A stretch of DNA of 64,000 bases from Bromus sterilis (taxonomy: Eukaryota; Streptophyta; Magnoliopsida; Poales; Poaceae). Below the pieces are notes generated by a model. That model searched no databases, was not told the DNA's origin, and saw nothing but the letters and a program-made list of their open reading frames with translations. The position numbers and the translations under genes are program-made. How positions within the stretch are numbered: position 1 is the stretch's first letter; the number at the start of each line of letters is the position of its first letter. The stretch lies in contig OX465597.1 of assembly GCA_950022295.1 (NCBI GenBank), positions 1,054,001 to 1,118,000 of the forward strand. The letters are read 5' to 3'. This document shows, piece after piece, positions 23,311 to 37,161 of this stretch.

Positions 23311-26300
23311 GTTTTGGTTCCCCGGAGTGATTTCCACCATTGACGAACCCAGTGTATTTACGTGCCGGTCTTCAACACTCGCAGTTTTGGCCGATTCTGG
23401 CCTATTTCATGGGCTATTAATCACCGTTTTGGTTCCCCGGAGTGATTTCCACCATTGACGAACCCAGTGCATTTACGTGCCGGTAATCAACACTCGCAGT
23501 TTTGGCCGATTCTGGCCTGTTTCATGGGCTATTAATCACCGTTTTGGGTCCCAGAGTGATTTCCACCATTGACGAACCCCAGGGTGCATTTACGTGCCGG
23601 TCATCAACACTCGCAGTTTTGGCCGGTTATGGCCTGTTTCATGGGCTATTAATCACCGTTTTGGGTCCCCGGAGTGATTTCCACAATTGACGAACCCCAG
23701 GGTGCATTTACGTGAAGGTCATCAGTCCTCGCACTTTTGGCCGATTCTGGCCTGTTTCATGGGCTATTAATCACCGTTTTGGGTCCCCGGAGTGATTTCC
23801 ACCATTGACGAACCCCAGGGTGCATTTACGTGTCGGTCATCACCACTCGCAGTTTTGGCCGGTTATGGCCTGTTTCATGGGCTATTAATCACCGTTTTGG
23901 GTCCCCGGAGTGATTTCCACCATTGACGAACCCGAGGGTGCATTTACTTCCGGTCATCAACACTCGCAGTTTTGGCCGATTCTGGCCTGTTTCATGGGCT
24001 ATTAATCACCGTTTTGGGTTCCCGGAGTGATTTCCACCATTGATGAACCCAGGGTGCATTTACTTCCGGTCATCAACACTCGCAGTTTTGGCCGATTCTG
24101 GCCTGTTTCATGGGCTATTAATCACCGTTTTGGGTCCCCGGAGTGATTTCCACCATTGACGAACCCCAGGGTGCATTTACGTGCCGGTCATCAACACTCG
24201 CAGTTTTGGCCGGTTATGGCCTGTTTCATGGGCTATTAATCACCGTTTTGGGTTCCCGGAGTGATTTCCACCATTGATGAACCCAGGGTGCATTTACTTC
24301 CGGTCATCAACACTCGCAGTTTTGGCCGATTCTGGCCTGTTTCATGGGCTATTAATCACCGTTTTGGGTCCCCGGAGTGATTTCCACCATTGACGAACCC
24401 CAGGGTGCATTTACGTGCCGGTCATCAACACTCGCAGTTTTGGCCGGTTATGGCCTGTTTCATGGGCTATTAATCACCGTTTTGGGTCCCCGGAGTGATT
24501 TCCACCATTGACGAACCCCAGGGTGCATTTACGTGCCGGTCATCAACACTCGCAGTTTTGGCCGATTCTGGCCTGTTTCATGGGCTATTAATCACCGTTT
24601 TGGGACCTCGGAGTGATTCCCACCATTGACGAACCCCAGGGTGCATTTACGTGCCGGTCATCAACACTCGCAGTTTTGGCCGGTTATGGCCTCTTTCATG
24701 GGCTATTAATCACCGTTTTGGGTCCCCGGAGTGATTTCCACCATTGACGAACCCCAGGGTGCATTTACGTGCCGGTCATCAACACTCGCAGTTTTGGCCG
24801 ATTCTGGCCTGTTTCATGGGCTATTAATCACCGTTTTGGGTTCCCGGAGTGATTTCCACCATTGATGAACCCAGGGTGCATTTACGTGCCGGTCATCAAC
24901 ACTCCCAGTTTTGGCCGATTCTGGCCTGTTTCATGGGCTATTAATCACCGTTTTGGGTCCCCGGAGTGATTTCCACCATTGATGAACCCAGGGTGCATTT
25001 ACGTGTCGGTCATCAACACTCGCAGTTTTGGCCGATTCTGGCCTGTTTCATGGGCTATTAATCACCGTTTTGGGTCCCCGGAGTGATTTCCACCATTGAC
25101 GAACCCCAGGGTGCATTTACGTGCCGGTAATCAACACTCGCAGTTTTGGCCGATTCTGGCCTGTTTCATGGGCTATTAATCACCGTTTTGGGTCCCCGGA
25201 GTGATTTCCACCATTGACGAACCCCAGGGTGCATTTACGTGCCGGTCATCAACACTCGCAGTTTTGGCCGATTCTGGCCTGTTTCATGGGCTATTAATCA
25301 CCGTTTTGGTTCCCCGGAGTGATTTCCACCATTGACGAACCCCAGGGTGCATTTACGTGCCGGTCATCAACACTCGCAGTTTTGGCCGGTTATGGCCTGT
25401 TTCATGGGCTATTAATCACCGTTTTGGGTCCCCGGAGTGATTTCCACCATTGACGAACCCCAGGGTGCATTTACGTGCCGGTAATCAACACTCGCAGTTT
25501 TGGCCGATTCTGGCCTGTTTCATGGGCTATTAATCACCGTTTTGGGTCCCCGGAGTGATTTCCACCATTGACGAACCCCAGGGTGCATTTACGTGTCGGT
25601 CATCAACACTCGCAGTTTTGGCCGGTTATGGCCTGTTTCATGGGCTATTAATCACCGTTTTGGGTCCCCGGAGTGATTTCCACCATTGACGAACCCCAGG
25701 GTGCATTTACGTGCCGGTCATCAACACTCGCAGTTTTGGCCGATTCTGGCCTGTTTCATGGGCTATTAATCACCGTTTTGGTTCCCCGGAGTGATTTCCA
25801 CCATTGACGAACCCCAGGGTGCATTTACGTGCCGGTCATCAACACTCGCAGTTTTCGCCGATTCTGGCCTGTTTCATGGGCTATTAATCACCGTTTTGGT
25901 TCCCTGGAGTGATTTCCACCATTGACGAACCCCAGGGTGCATTTACGTGCCGGTCATCAACACTCGCAGTTTTGGCCGATTCTGGCCTGTTTCATGGGCT
26001 ATTAATCACCGTTTTGGTTCCCCGGAGTGATTTCCACCATTGACGAACCCAGGGTGCATTTATTTCCGGTCATCAACACTCGCAGTTTTGGCCGATTCTG
26101 GCCTGTTTCATGGGCTATTAATCACCGTTTTGGGTTCCCGGAGTGATTTCCACCATTGATGAACCCAGGGTGCATTTACTTCCGGTCATCAACACTCGCA
26201 GTTTTGGCCGATTCTGGCCTGTTTCATGGGCTATTAATCACCGTTTTGGGTCCCCGGAGTGATTTCCACCATTGACGAACCCCAGGGTGCATTTACGTGC

Positions 26301-26478
26301 CGGTCATCAACACTCGCAGTTTTGGCCGATTCTGGCCTGTTTCATGGGCTATTAATCACCGTTTTGGGTCCCCGGAGTGATTTCCACCATTGACGAACCC
26401 CAGGGTGCATTTACGTGCCGGTAATCAACACTCGCAGTTTTGGCCGATTCTGGCCTGTTTCATGGGCTATTAATCACC
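23311..26478 (+). repeat. Region II unit 2: 27 monomers, 3168 bp
   Basis: Order: H, short T/n, D, K, u*A, Q, W-s, cA, W-s, cA, cB, P, cB, W-c, G-u, n, cB, T-A, n, uA, cB, T-C, L-B, T-s, W-s, cB, n. The sum of monomer lengths (27 x 118 less 18) equals the observed length. The T-s monomer carries a private ATTTATTTCC that recurs only in unit 4, exactly 6215 bp away. Confidence 0.92.
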
Positions 26479-29400
26479 GTTTTGGTTCCCCGGAGTGATT
26501 TCCACCATTGACGAACCCAGTGTATTTACGTGCCGGTCTTCAACACTCGCAGTTTTGGCCGATTCTGGCCTATTTCATGGGCTATTAATCACCGTTTTGG
26601 TTCCCCGGAGTGATTTCCACCATTGACGAACCCAGTGCATTTACGTGCCGGTAATCAACACTCGCAGTTTTGGCCGATTCTGGCCTGTTTCATGGGCTAT
26701 TAATCACCGTTTTGGGTCCCAGAGTGATTTCCACCATTGACGAACCCCAGGGTGCATTTACGTGCCGGTCATCAACACTCGCAGTTTTGGCCGGTTATGG
26801 CCTGTTTCATGGGCTATTAATCACCGTTTTGGGTCCCCGGAGTGATTTCCACAATTGACGAACCCCAGGGTGCATTTACGTGAAGGTCATCAGTCCTCGC
26901 ACTTTTGGCCGATTCTGGCCTGTTTCATGGGCTATTAATCACCGTTTTGGGTCCCCGGAGTGATTTCCACCATTGACGAACCCCAGGGTGCATTTACGTG
27001 TCGGTCATCACCACTCGCAGTTTTGGCCGGTTATGGCCTGTTTCATGGGCTATTAATCACCGTTTTGGGTCCCCGGAGTGATTTCCACCATTGACGAACC
27101 CGAGGGTGCATTTACTTCCGGTCATCAACACTCGCAGTTTTGGCCGATTCTGGCCTGTTTCATGGGCTATTAATCACCGTTTTGGGTTCCCGGAGTGATT
27201 TCCACCATTGATGAACCCAGGGTGCATTTACTTCCGGTCATCAACACTCGCAGTTTTGGCCGATTCTGGCCTGTTTCATGGGCTATTAATCACCGTTTTG
27301 GGTCCCCGGAGTGATTTCCACCATTGACGAACCCCAGGGTGCATTTACGTGCCGGTCATCAACACTCGCAGTTTTGGCCGGTTATGGCCTGTTTCATGGG
27401 CTATTAATCACCGTTTTGGGTTCCCGGAGTGATTTCCACCATTGATGAACCCAGGGTGCATTTACTTCCGGTCATCAACACTCGCAGTTTTGGCCGATTC
27501 TGGCCTGTTTCATGGGCTATTAATCACCGTTTTGGGTCCCCGGAGTGATTTCCACCATTGACGAACCCCAGGGTGCATTTACGTGCCGGTCATCAACACT
27601 CGCAGTTTTGGCCGGTTATGGCCTGTTTCATGGGCTATTAATCACCGTTTTGGGTCCCCGGAGTGATTTCCACCATTGACGAACCCCAGGGTGCATTTAC
27701 GTGCCGGTCATCAACACTCGCAGTTTTGGCCGATTCTGGCCTGTTTCATGGGCTATTAATCACCGTTTTGGGACCTCGGAGTGATTCCCACCATTGACGA
27801 ACCCCAGGGTGCATTTACGTGCCGGTCATCAACACTCGCAGTTTTGGCCGGTTATGGCCTCTTTCATGGGCTATTAATCACCGTTTTGGGTCCCCGGAGT
27901 GATTTCCACCATTGACGAACCCCAGGGTGCATTTACGTGCCGGTCATCAACACTCGCAGTTTTGGCCGATTCTGGCCTGTTTCATGGGCTATTAATCACC
28001 GTTTTGGGTTCCCGGAGTGATTTCCACCATTGATGAACCCAGGGTGCATTTACGTGCCGGTCATCAACACTCCCAGTTTTGGCCGATTCTGGCCTGTTTC
28101 ATGGGCTATTAATCACCGTTTTGGGTCCCCGGAGTGATTTCCACCATTGATGAACCCAGGGTGCATTTACGTGTCGGTCATCAACACTCGCAGTTTTGGC
28201 CGATTCTGGCCTGTTTCATGGGCTATTAATCACCGTTTTGGGTCCCCGGAGTGATTTCCACCATTGACGAACCCCAGGGTGCATTTACGTGCCGGTAATC
28301 AACACTCGCAGTTTTGGCCGATTCTGGCCTGTTTCATGGGCTATTAATCACCGTTTTGGGTCCCCGGAGTGATTTCCACCATTGACGAACCCCAGGGTGC
28401 ATTTACGTGCCGGTCATCAACACTCGCAGTTTAGGCCGGTTATGGCCTGTTTCATGGGCTATTAATCACCGTTTTGGGTCCCCGGAGTGATTTCCACCAT
28501 TGACGAACCCCAGGGTGCATTTACGTGTCGGTCATCACCACTCGCAGTTTTGGCCGGTTATGGCCTGTTTCATGGGCTATTAATCACCGTTTTGGGTCCC
28601 CGGAGTGATTTCCACCATTGACGAACCCGAGGGTGCATTTACTTCCGGTCATCAACACTCGCAGTTTTGGCCGATTCTGGCCTGTTTCATGGGCTATTAA
28701 TCACCGTTTTGGGTTCCCGGAGTGATTTCCACCATTGATGAACCCAGGGTGCATTTACTTCCGGTCATCAACACTCGCAGTTTTGGCCGATTCTGGCCTG
28801 TTTCATGGGCTATTAATCACCGTTTTGGTTCCCCGGAGTGATTTCCACCATTGACGAACCCCAGGGTGCATTTACGTGCCGGTCATCAACACTCGCAGTT
28901 TTCGCCGATTCTGGCCTGTTTCATGGGCTATTAATCACCGTTTTGGTTCCCTGGAGTGATTTCCACCATTGACGAACCCCAGGGTGCATTTACGTGCCGG
29001 TCATCAACACTCGCAGTTTTGGCCGATTCTGGCCTGTTTCATGGGCTATTAATCACCGTTTTGGTTCCCCGGAGTGATTTCCACCATTGACGAACCCAGG
29101 GTGCATTTACTTCCGGTCATCAACACTCGCAGTTTTGGCCGATTCTGGCCTGTTTCATGGGCTATTAATCACCGTTTTGGGTTCCCGGAGTGATTTCCAC
29201 CATTGATGAACCCAGGGTGCATTTACTTCCGGTCATCAACACTCGCAGTTTTGGCCGATTCTGGCCTGTTTCATGGGCTATTAATCACCGTTTTGGGTCC
29301 CCGGAGTGATTTCCACCATTGACGAACCCCAGGGTGCATTTACGTGCCGGTCATCAACACTCGCAGTTTTGGCCGATTCTGGCCTGTTTCATGGGCTATT

Positions 29401-29525
29401 AATCACCGTTTTGGGTCCCCGGAGTGATTTCCACCATTGACGAACCCCAGGGTGCATTTACGTGCCGGTAATCAACACTCGCAGTTTTGGCCGATTCTGG
29501 CCTGTTTCATGGGCTATTAATCACC
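26479..29525 (+). repeat. Region II unit 3: 26 monomers, 3047 bp, internal insertion
   Basis: It follows unit 2 through n at the 16th monomer, then has an A monomer with GTTTAGGCC (28353-28470), and then u*A, Q, W-s again (28471-28821) before T-C, L-B, T-s, W-s, cB, n. The second u*A-Q-W-s run has no K before it, so it was brought in by exchange with the K-proximal part of a unit. Confidence 0.9.
28471..28821 (+). repeat. Misplaced u*A-Q-W block in unit 3
   Basis: Three monomers that normally follow K directly (u*A, Q, W-s; 351 bp) lie between a GTTTAGGCC A monomer and a T-C monomer. They replace the cB, T-B/T-A, n, uA, cB interior found in sister units. Both joins fall at homologous positions, as expected for out-of-register exchange. 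Confidence 0.85.
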
Positions 29526-32500
29526 GTTTTGGTTCCCCGGAGTGATTTCCACCATTGACGAACCCAGTGTATTTACGTGCCGGTCTTCAACACTCGCAGT
29601 TTTGGCCGATTCTGGCCTATTTCATGGGCTATTAATCACCGTTTTGGTTCCCCGGAGTGATTTCCACCATTGACGAACCCAGTGCATTTACGTGCCGGTA
29701 ATCAACACTCGCAGTTTTGGCCGATTCTGGCCTGTTTCATGGGCTATTAATCACCGTTTTGGGTCCCAGAGTGATTTCCACCATTGACGAACCCCAGGGT
29801 GCATTTACGTGCCGGTCATCAACACTCGCAGTTTTGGCCGGTTATGGCCTGTTTCATGGGCTATTAATCACCGTTTTGGGTCCCCGGAGTGATTTCCACA
29901 ATTGACGAACCCCAGGGTGCATTTACGTGAAGGTCATCAGTCCTCGCACTTTTGGCCGATTCTGGCCTGTTTCATGGGCTATTAATCACCGTTTTGGGTC
30001 CCCGGAGTGATTTCCACCATTGACGAACCCCAGGGTGCATTTACGTGTCGGTCATCACCACTCGCAGTTTTGGCCGGTTATGGCCTGTTTCATGGGCTAT
30101 TAATCACCGTTTTGGGTCCCCGGAGTGATTTCCACCATTGACGAACCCGAGGGTGCATTTACTTCCGGTCATCAACACTCGCAGTTTTGGCCGATTCTGG
30201 CCTGTTTCATGGGCTATTAATCACCGTTTTGGGTTCCCGGAGTGATTTCCACCATTGATGAACCCAGGGTGCATTTACTTCCGGTCATCAACACTCGCAG
30301 TTTTGGCCGATTCTGGCCTGTTTCATGGGCTATTAATCACCGTTTTGGGTCCCCGGAGTGATTTCCACCATTGACGAACCCCAGGGTGCATTTACGTGCC
30401 GGTCATCAACACTCGCAGTTTTGGCCGGTTATGGCCTGTTTCATGGGCTATTAATCACCGTTTTGGGTTCCCGGAGTGATTTCCACCATTGATGAACCCA
30501 GGGTGCATTTACTTCCGGTCATCAACACTCGCAGTTTTGGCCGATTCTGGCCTGTTTCATGGGCTATTAATCACCGTTTTGGGTCCCCGGAGTGATTTCC
30601 ACCATTGACGAACCCCAGGGTGCATTTACGTGCCGGTCATCAACACTCGCAGTTTTGGCCGGTTATGGCCTGTTTCATGGGCTATTAATCACCGTTTTGG
30701 GTCCCCGGAGTGATTTCCACCATTGACGAACCCCAGGGTGCATTTACGTGCCGGTCATCAACACTCGCAGTTTTGGCCGATTCTGGCCTGTTTCATGGGC
30801 TATTAATCACCGTTTTGGGACCTCGGAGTGATTCCCACCATTGACGAACCCCAGGGTGCATTTACGTGCCGGTCATCAACACTCGCAGTTTTGGCCGGTT
30901 ATGGCCTCTTTCATGGGCTATTAATCACCGTTTTGGGTCCCCGGAGTGATTTCCACCATTGACGAACCCCAGGGTGCATTTACGTGCCGGTCATCAACAC
31001 TCGCAGTTTTGGCCGATTCTGGCCTGTTTCATGGGCTATTAATCACCGTTTTGGGTTCCCGGAGTGATTTCCACCATTGATGAACCCAGGGTGCATTTAC
31101 GTGCCGGTCATCAACACTCCCAGTTTTGGCCGATTCTGGCCTGTTTCATGGGCTATTAATCACCGTTTTGGGTCCCCGGAGTGATTTCCACCATTGATGA
31201 ACCCAGGGTGCATTTACGTGTCGGTCATCAACACTCGCAGTTTTGGCCGATTCTGGCCTGTTTCATGGGCTATTAATCACCGTTTTGGGTCCCCGGAGTG
31301 ATTTCCACCATTGACGAACCCCAGGGTGCATTTACGTGCCGGTAATCAACACTCGCAGTTTTGGCCGATTCTGGCCTGTTTCATGGGCTATTAATCACCG
31401 TTTTGGGTCCCCGGAGTGATTTCCACCATTGACGAACCCCAGGGTGCATTTACGTGCCGGTCATCAACACTCGCAGTTTTGGCCGATTCTGGCCTGTTTC
31501 ATGGGCTATTAATCACCGTTTTGGTTCCCCGGAGTGATTTCCACCATTGACGAACCCCAGGGTGCATTTACGTGCCGGTCATCAACACTCGCAGTTTTGG
31601 CCGGTTATGGCCTGTTTCATGGGCTATTAATCACCGTTTTGGGTCCCCGGAGTGATTTCCACCATTGACGAACCCCAGGGTGCATTTACGTGCCGGTAAT
31701 CAACACTCGCAGTTTTGGCCGATTCTGGCCTGTTTCATGGGCTATTAATCACCGTTTTGGGTCCCCGGAGTGATTTCCACCATTGACGAACCCCAGGGTG
31801 CATTTACGTGTCGGTCATCAACACTCGCAGTTTTGGCCGGTTATGGCCTGTTTCATGGGCTATTAATCACCGTTTTGGGTCCCCGGAGTGATTTCCACCA
31901 TTGACGAACCCCAGGGTGCATTTACGTGCCGGTCATCAACACTCGCAGTTTTGGCCGATTCTGGCCTGTTTCATGGGCTATTAATCACCGTTTTGGTTCC
32001 CCGGAGTGATTTCCACCATTGACGAACCCCAGGGTGCATTTACGTGCCGGTCATCAACACTCGCAGTTTTCGCCGATTCTGGCCTGTTTCATGGGCTATT
32101 AATCACCGTTTTGGTTCCCTGGAGTGATTTCCACCATTGACGAACCCCAGGGTGCATTTACGTGCCGGTCATCAACACTCGCAGTTTTGGCCGATTCTGG
32201 CCTGTTTCATGGGCTATTAATCACCGTTTTGGTTCCCCGGAGTGATTTCCACCATTGACGAACCCAGGGTGCATTTATTTCCGGTCATCAACACTCGCAG
32301 TTTTGGCCGATTCTGGCCTGTTTCATGGGCTATTAATCACCGTTTTGGGTTCCCGGAGTGATTTCCACCATTGATGAACCCAGGGTGCATTTACTTCCGG
32401 TCATCAACACTCGCAGTTTTGGCCGATTCTGGCCTGTTTCATGGGCTATTAATCACCGTTTTGGGTCCCCGGAGTGATTTCCACCATTGACGAACCCCAG

Positions 32501-32693
32501 GGTGCATTTACGTGCCGGTCATCAACACTCGCAGTTTTGGCCGATTCTGGCCTGTTTCATGGGCTATTAATCACCGTTTTGGGTCCCCGGAGTGATTTCC
32601 ACCATTGACGAACCCCAGGGTGCATTTACGTGCCGGTAATCAACACTCGCAGTTTTGGCCGATTCTGGCCTGTTTCATGGGCTATTAATCACC
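29526..32693 (+). repeat. Region II unit 4: 27 monomers, 3168 bp
   Basis: Same order and length as unit 2, including the private ATTTATTTCC. Units 2+3 (23311-28470) and units 4+5 (29526-34685) match monomer for monomer at offset 6215, so a two-unit block was duplicated as a whole. Confidence 0.92.
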
Positions 32694-35600
32694 GTTTTGG
32701 TTCCCCGGAGTGATTTCCACCATTGACGAACCCAGTGTATTTACGTGCCGGTCTTCAACACTCGCAGTTTTGGCCGATTCTGGCCTATTTCATGGGCTAT
32801 TAATCACCGTTTTGGTTCCCCGGAGTGATTTCCACCATTGACGAACCCAGTGCATTTACGTGCCGGTAATCAACACTCGCAGTTTTGGCCGATTCTGGCC
32901 TGTTTCATGGGCTATTAATCACCGTTTTGGGTCCCAGAGTGATTTCCACCATTGACGAACCCCAGGGTGCATTTACGTGCCGGTCATCAACACTCGCAGT
33001 TTTGGCCGGTTATGGCCTGTTTCATGGGCTATTAATCACCGTTTTGGGTCCCCGGAGTGATTTCCACAATTGACGAACCCCAGGGTGCATTTACGTGAAG
33101 GTCATCAGTCCTCGCACTTTTGGCCGATTCTGGCCTGTTTCATGGGCTATTAATCACCGTTTTGGGTCCCCGGAGTGATTTCCACCATTGACGAACCCCA
33201 GGGTGCATTTACGTGTCGGTCATCACCACTCGCAGTTTTGGCCGGTTATGGCCTGTTTCATGGGCTATTAATCACCGTTTTGGGTCCCCGGAGTGATTTC
33301 CACCATTGACGAACCCGAGGGTGCATTTACTTCCGGTCATCAACACTCGCAGTTTTGGCCGATTCTGGCCTGTTTCATGGGCTATTAATCACCGTTTTGG
33401 GTTCCCGGAGTGATTTCCACCATTGATGAACCCAGGGTGCATTTACTTCCGGTCATCAACACTCGCAGTTTTGGCCGATTCTGGCCTGTTTCATGGGCTA
33501 TTAATCACCGTTTTGGGTCCCCGGAGTGATTTCCACCATTGACGAACCCCAGGGTGCATTTACGTGCCGGTCATCAACACTCGCAGTTTTGGCCGGTTAT
33601 GGCCTGTTTCATGGGCTATTAATCACCGTTTTGGGTTCCCGGAGTGATTTCCACCATTGATGAACCCAGGGTGCATTTACTTCCGGTCATCAACACTCGC
33701 AGTTTTGGCCGATTCTGGCCTGTTTCATGGGCTATTAATCACCGTTTTGGGTCCCCGGAGTGATTTCCACCATTGACGAACCCCAGGGTGCATTTACGTG
33801 CCGGTCATCAACACTCGCAGTTTTGGCCGGTTATGGCCTGTTTCATGGGCTATTAATCACCGTTTTGGGTCCCCGGAGTGATTTCCACCATTGACGAACC
33901 CCAGGGTGCATTTACGTGCCGGTCATCAACACTCGCAGTTTTGGCCGATTCTGGCCTGTTTCATGGGCTATTAATCACCGTTTTGGGACCTCGGAGTGAT
34001 TCCCACCATTGACGAACCCCAGGGTGCATTTACGTGCCGGTCATCAACACTCGCAGTTTTGGCCGGTTATGGCCTCTTTCATGGGCTATTAATCACCGTT
34101 TTGGGTCCCCGGAGTGATTTCCACCATTGACGAACCCCAGGGTGCATTTACGTGCCGGTCATCAACACTCGCAGTTTTGGCCGATTCTGGCCTGTTTCAT
34201 GGGCTATTAATCACCGTTTTGGGTTCCCGGAGTGATTTCCACCATTGATGAACCCAGGGTGCATTTACGTGCCGGTCATCAACACTCCCAGTTTTGGCCG
34301 ATTCTGGCCTGTTTCATGGGCTATTAATCACCGTTTTGGGTCCCCGGAGTGATTTCCACCATTGATGAACCCAGGGTGCATTTACGTGTCGGTCATCAAC
34401 ACTCGCAGTTTTGGCCGATTCTGGCCTGTTTCATGGGCTATTAATCACCGTTTTGGGTCCCCGGAGTGATTTCCACCATTGACGAACCCCAGGGTGCATT
34501 TACGTGCCGGTAATCAACACTCGCAGTTTTGGCCGATTCTGGCCTGTTTCATGGGCTATTAATCACCGTTTTGGGTCCCCGGAGTGATTTCCACCATTGA
34601 CGAACCCCAGGGTGCATTTACGTGCCGGTCATCAACACTCGCAGTTTAGGCCGGTTATGGCCTGTTTCATGGGCTATTAATCACCGTTTTGGGTCCCCGG
34701 AGTGATTTCCACCATTGACGAACCCCAGGGTGCATTTACGTGCCGGTCATCAACACTCGCAGTTTTGGCCGATTCTGGCCTGTTTCATGGGCTATTAATC
34801 ACCGTTTTGGTTCCCCGGAGTGATTTCCACCATTGACGAACCCCAGGGTGCATTTACGTGCCGGTCATCAACACTCGCAGTTTTGGCCGATTCTGGCCTG
34901 TTTCATGGGCTATTAATCACCGTTTTGGGTCCCCGGAGTGATTTCCACCATTGACGAACCCCAGGGTGCATTTACGTGCCGGTCATCAACACTCGCAGTT
35001 TTGGCCGATTCTGGCCTGTTTCATGGGCTATTAATCACCGTTTTGGTTCCCCGGAGTGATTTCCACCATTGACGAACCCCAGGGTGCATTTACGTGCCGG
35101 TCATCAACACTCGCAGTTTTGGCCGGTTATGGCCTGTTTCATGGGCTATTAATCACCGTTTTGGGTCCCCGGAGTGATTTCCACCATTGACGAACCCCAG
35201 GGTGCATTTACGTGCCGGTAATCAACACTCGCAGTTTTGGCCGATTCTGGCCTGTTTCATGGGCTATTAATCACCGTTTTGGGTCCCCGGAGTGATTTCC
35301 ACCATTGACGAACCCCAGGGTGCATTTACGTGTCGGTCATCAACACTCGCAGTTTTGGCCGGTTATGGCCTGTTTCATGGGCTATTAATCACCGTTTTGG
35401 GTCCCCGGAGTGATTTCCACCATTGACGAACCCCAGGGTGCATTTACGTGCCGGTCATCAACACTCGCAGTTTTGGCCGATTCTGGCCTGTTTCATGGGC
35501 TATTAATCACCGTTTTGGTTCCCCGGAGTGATTTCCACCATTGACGAACCCCAGGGTGCATTTACGTGCCGGTCATCAACACTCGCAGTTTTGGCCGGTT

Positions 35601-37161
35601 ATGGCCTGTTTCATGGGCTATTAATCACCGTTTTGGGTCCCCGGAGTGATTTCCACCATTGACGAACCCCAGGGTGCATTTACGTGCCGGTCATCAACAC
35701 TCGCAGTTTTGGCCGATTCTGGCCTGTTTCATGGGCTATTAATCACCGTTTTGGGACCTCGGAGTGATTCCCACCATTGACGAACCCCAGGGTGCATTTA
35801 CGTGCCGGTCATCAACACTCGCAGTTTTGGCCGGTTATGGCCTCTTTCATGGGCTATTAATCACCGTTTTGGGTCCCCGGAGTGATTTCCACCATTGACG
35901 AACCCCAGGGTGCATTTACGTGCCGGTCATCAACACTCGCAGTTTTGGCCGATTCTGGCCTGTTTCATGGGCTATTAATCACCGTTTTGGGTTCCCGGAG
36001 TGATTTCCACCATTGATGAACCCAGGGTGCATTTACGTGCCGGTCATCAACACTCCCAGTTTTGGCCGATTCTGGCCTGTTTCATGGGCTATTAATCACC
36101 GTTTTGGGTCCCCGGAGTGATTTCCACCATTGATGAACCCAGGGTGCATTTACGTGTCGGTCATCAACACTCGCAGTTTTGGCCGATTCTGGCCTGTTTC
36201 ATGGGCTATTAATCACCGTTTTGGGTCCCCGGAGTGATTTCCACCATTGACGAACCCCAGGGTGCATTTACGTGCCGGTCATCAACACTCGCAGTTTAGG
36301 CCGGTTATGGCCTGTTTCATGGGCTATTAATCACCGTTTTGGGTCCCCGGAGTGATTTCCACCATTGACGAACCCCAGGGTGCATTTACGTGCCGGTCAT
36401 CAACACTCGCAGTTTTGGCCGATTCTGGCCTGTTTCATGGGCTATTAATCACCGTTTTGGTTCCCCGGAGTGATTTCCACCATTGACGAACCCCAGGGTG
36501 CATTTACGTGCCGGTCATCAACACTCGCAGTTTTGGCCGATTCTGGCCTGTTTCATGGGCTATTAATCACCGTTTTGGGTCCCCGGAGTGATTTCCACCA
36601 TTGACGAACCCCAGGGTGCATTTACGTGCCGGTCATCAACACTCGCAGTTTTGGCCGATTCTGGCCTGTTTCATGGGCTATTAATCACCGTTTTGGTTCC
36701 CCGGAGTGATTTCCACCATTGACGAACCCCAGGGTGCATTTACGTGCCGGTCATCAACACTCGCAGTTTTGGCCGATTCTGGCCTGTTTCATGGGCTATT
36801 AATCACCGTTTTGGTTCCCCGGAGTGATTTCCACCATTGACGAACCCCAGGGTGCATTTACGTGCCGGTCATCAACACTCGCAGTTTTGGCCGGTTATGG
36901 CCTGTTTCATGGGCTATTAATCACCGTTTTGGGTCCCCGGAGTGATTTCCACCATTGACGAACCCCAGGGTGCATTTACGTGCCGGTCATCAACACTCGC
37001 AGTTTTGGCCGATTCTGGCCTGTTTCATGGGCTATTAATCACCGTTTTGGGTCCCCGGAGTGATTTCCACCATTGACGAACCCCAGGGTGCATTTACGTG
37101 CCGGTAATCAACACTCGCAGTTTTGGCCGATTCTGGCCTGTTTCATGGGCTATTAATCACC
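32694..37161 (+). repeat. Region II unit 5: 38 monomers, 4468 bp, two P monomers
   Basis: It follows unit 3 to the GTTTAGGCC monomer at 34568, then runs cB, T-B, cB, T-A, n, uA, cB, T-A, cB to a second P at 35748, then cB, W-c, G-u, GTTTAGGCC-A, cB, T-B, cB, T-B, T-A, cB, n. The two P monomers are 1768 bp (15 monomers) apart, so the unit holds a nested internal duplication. Confidence 0.9.
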
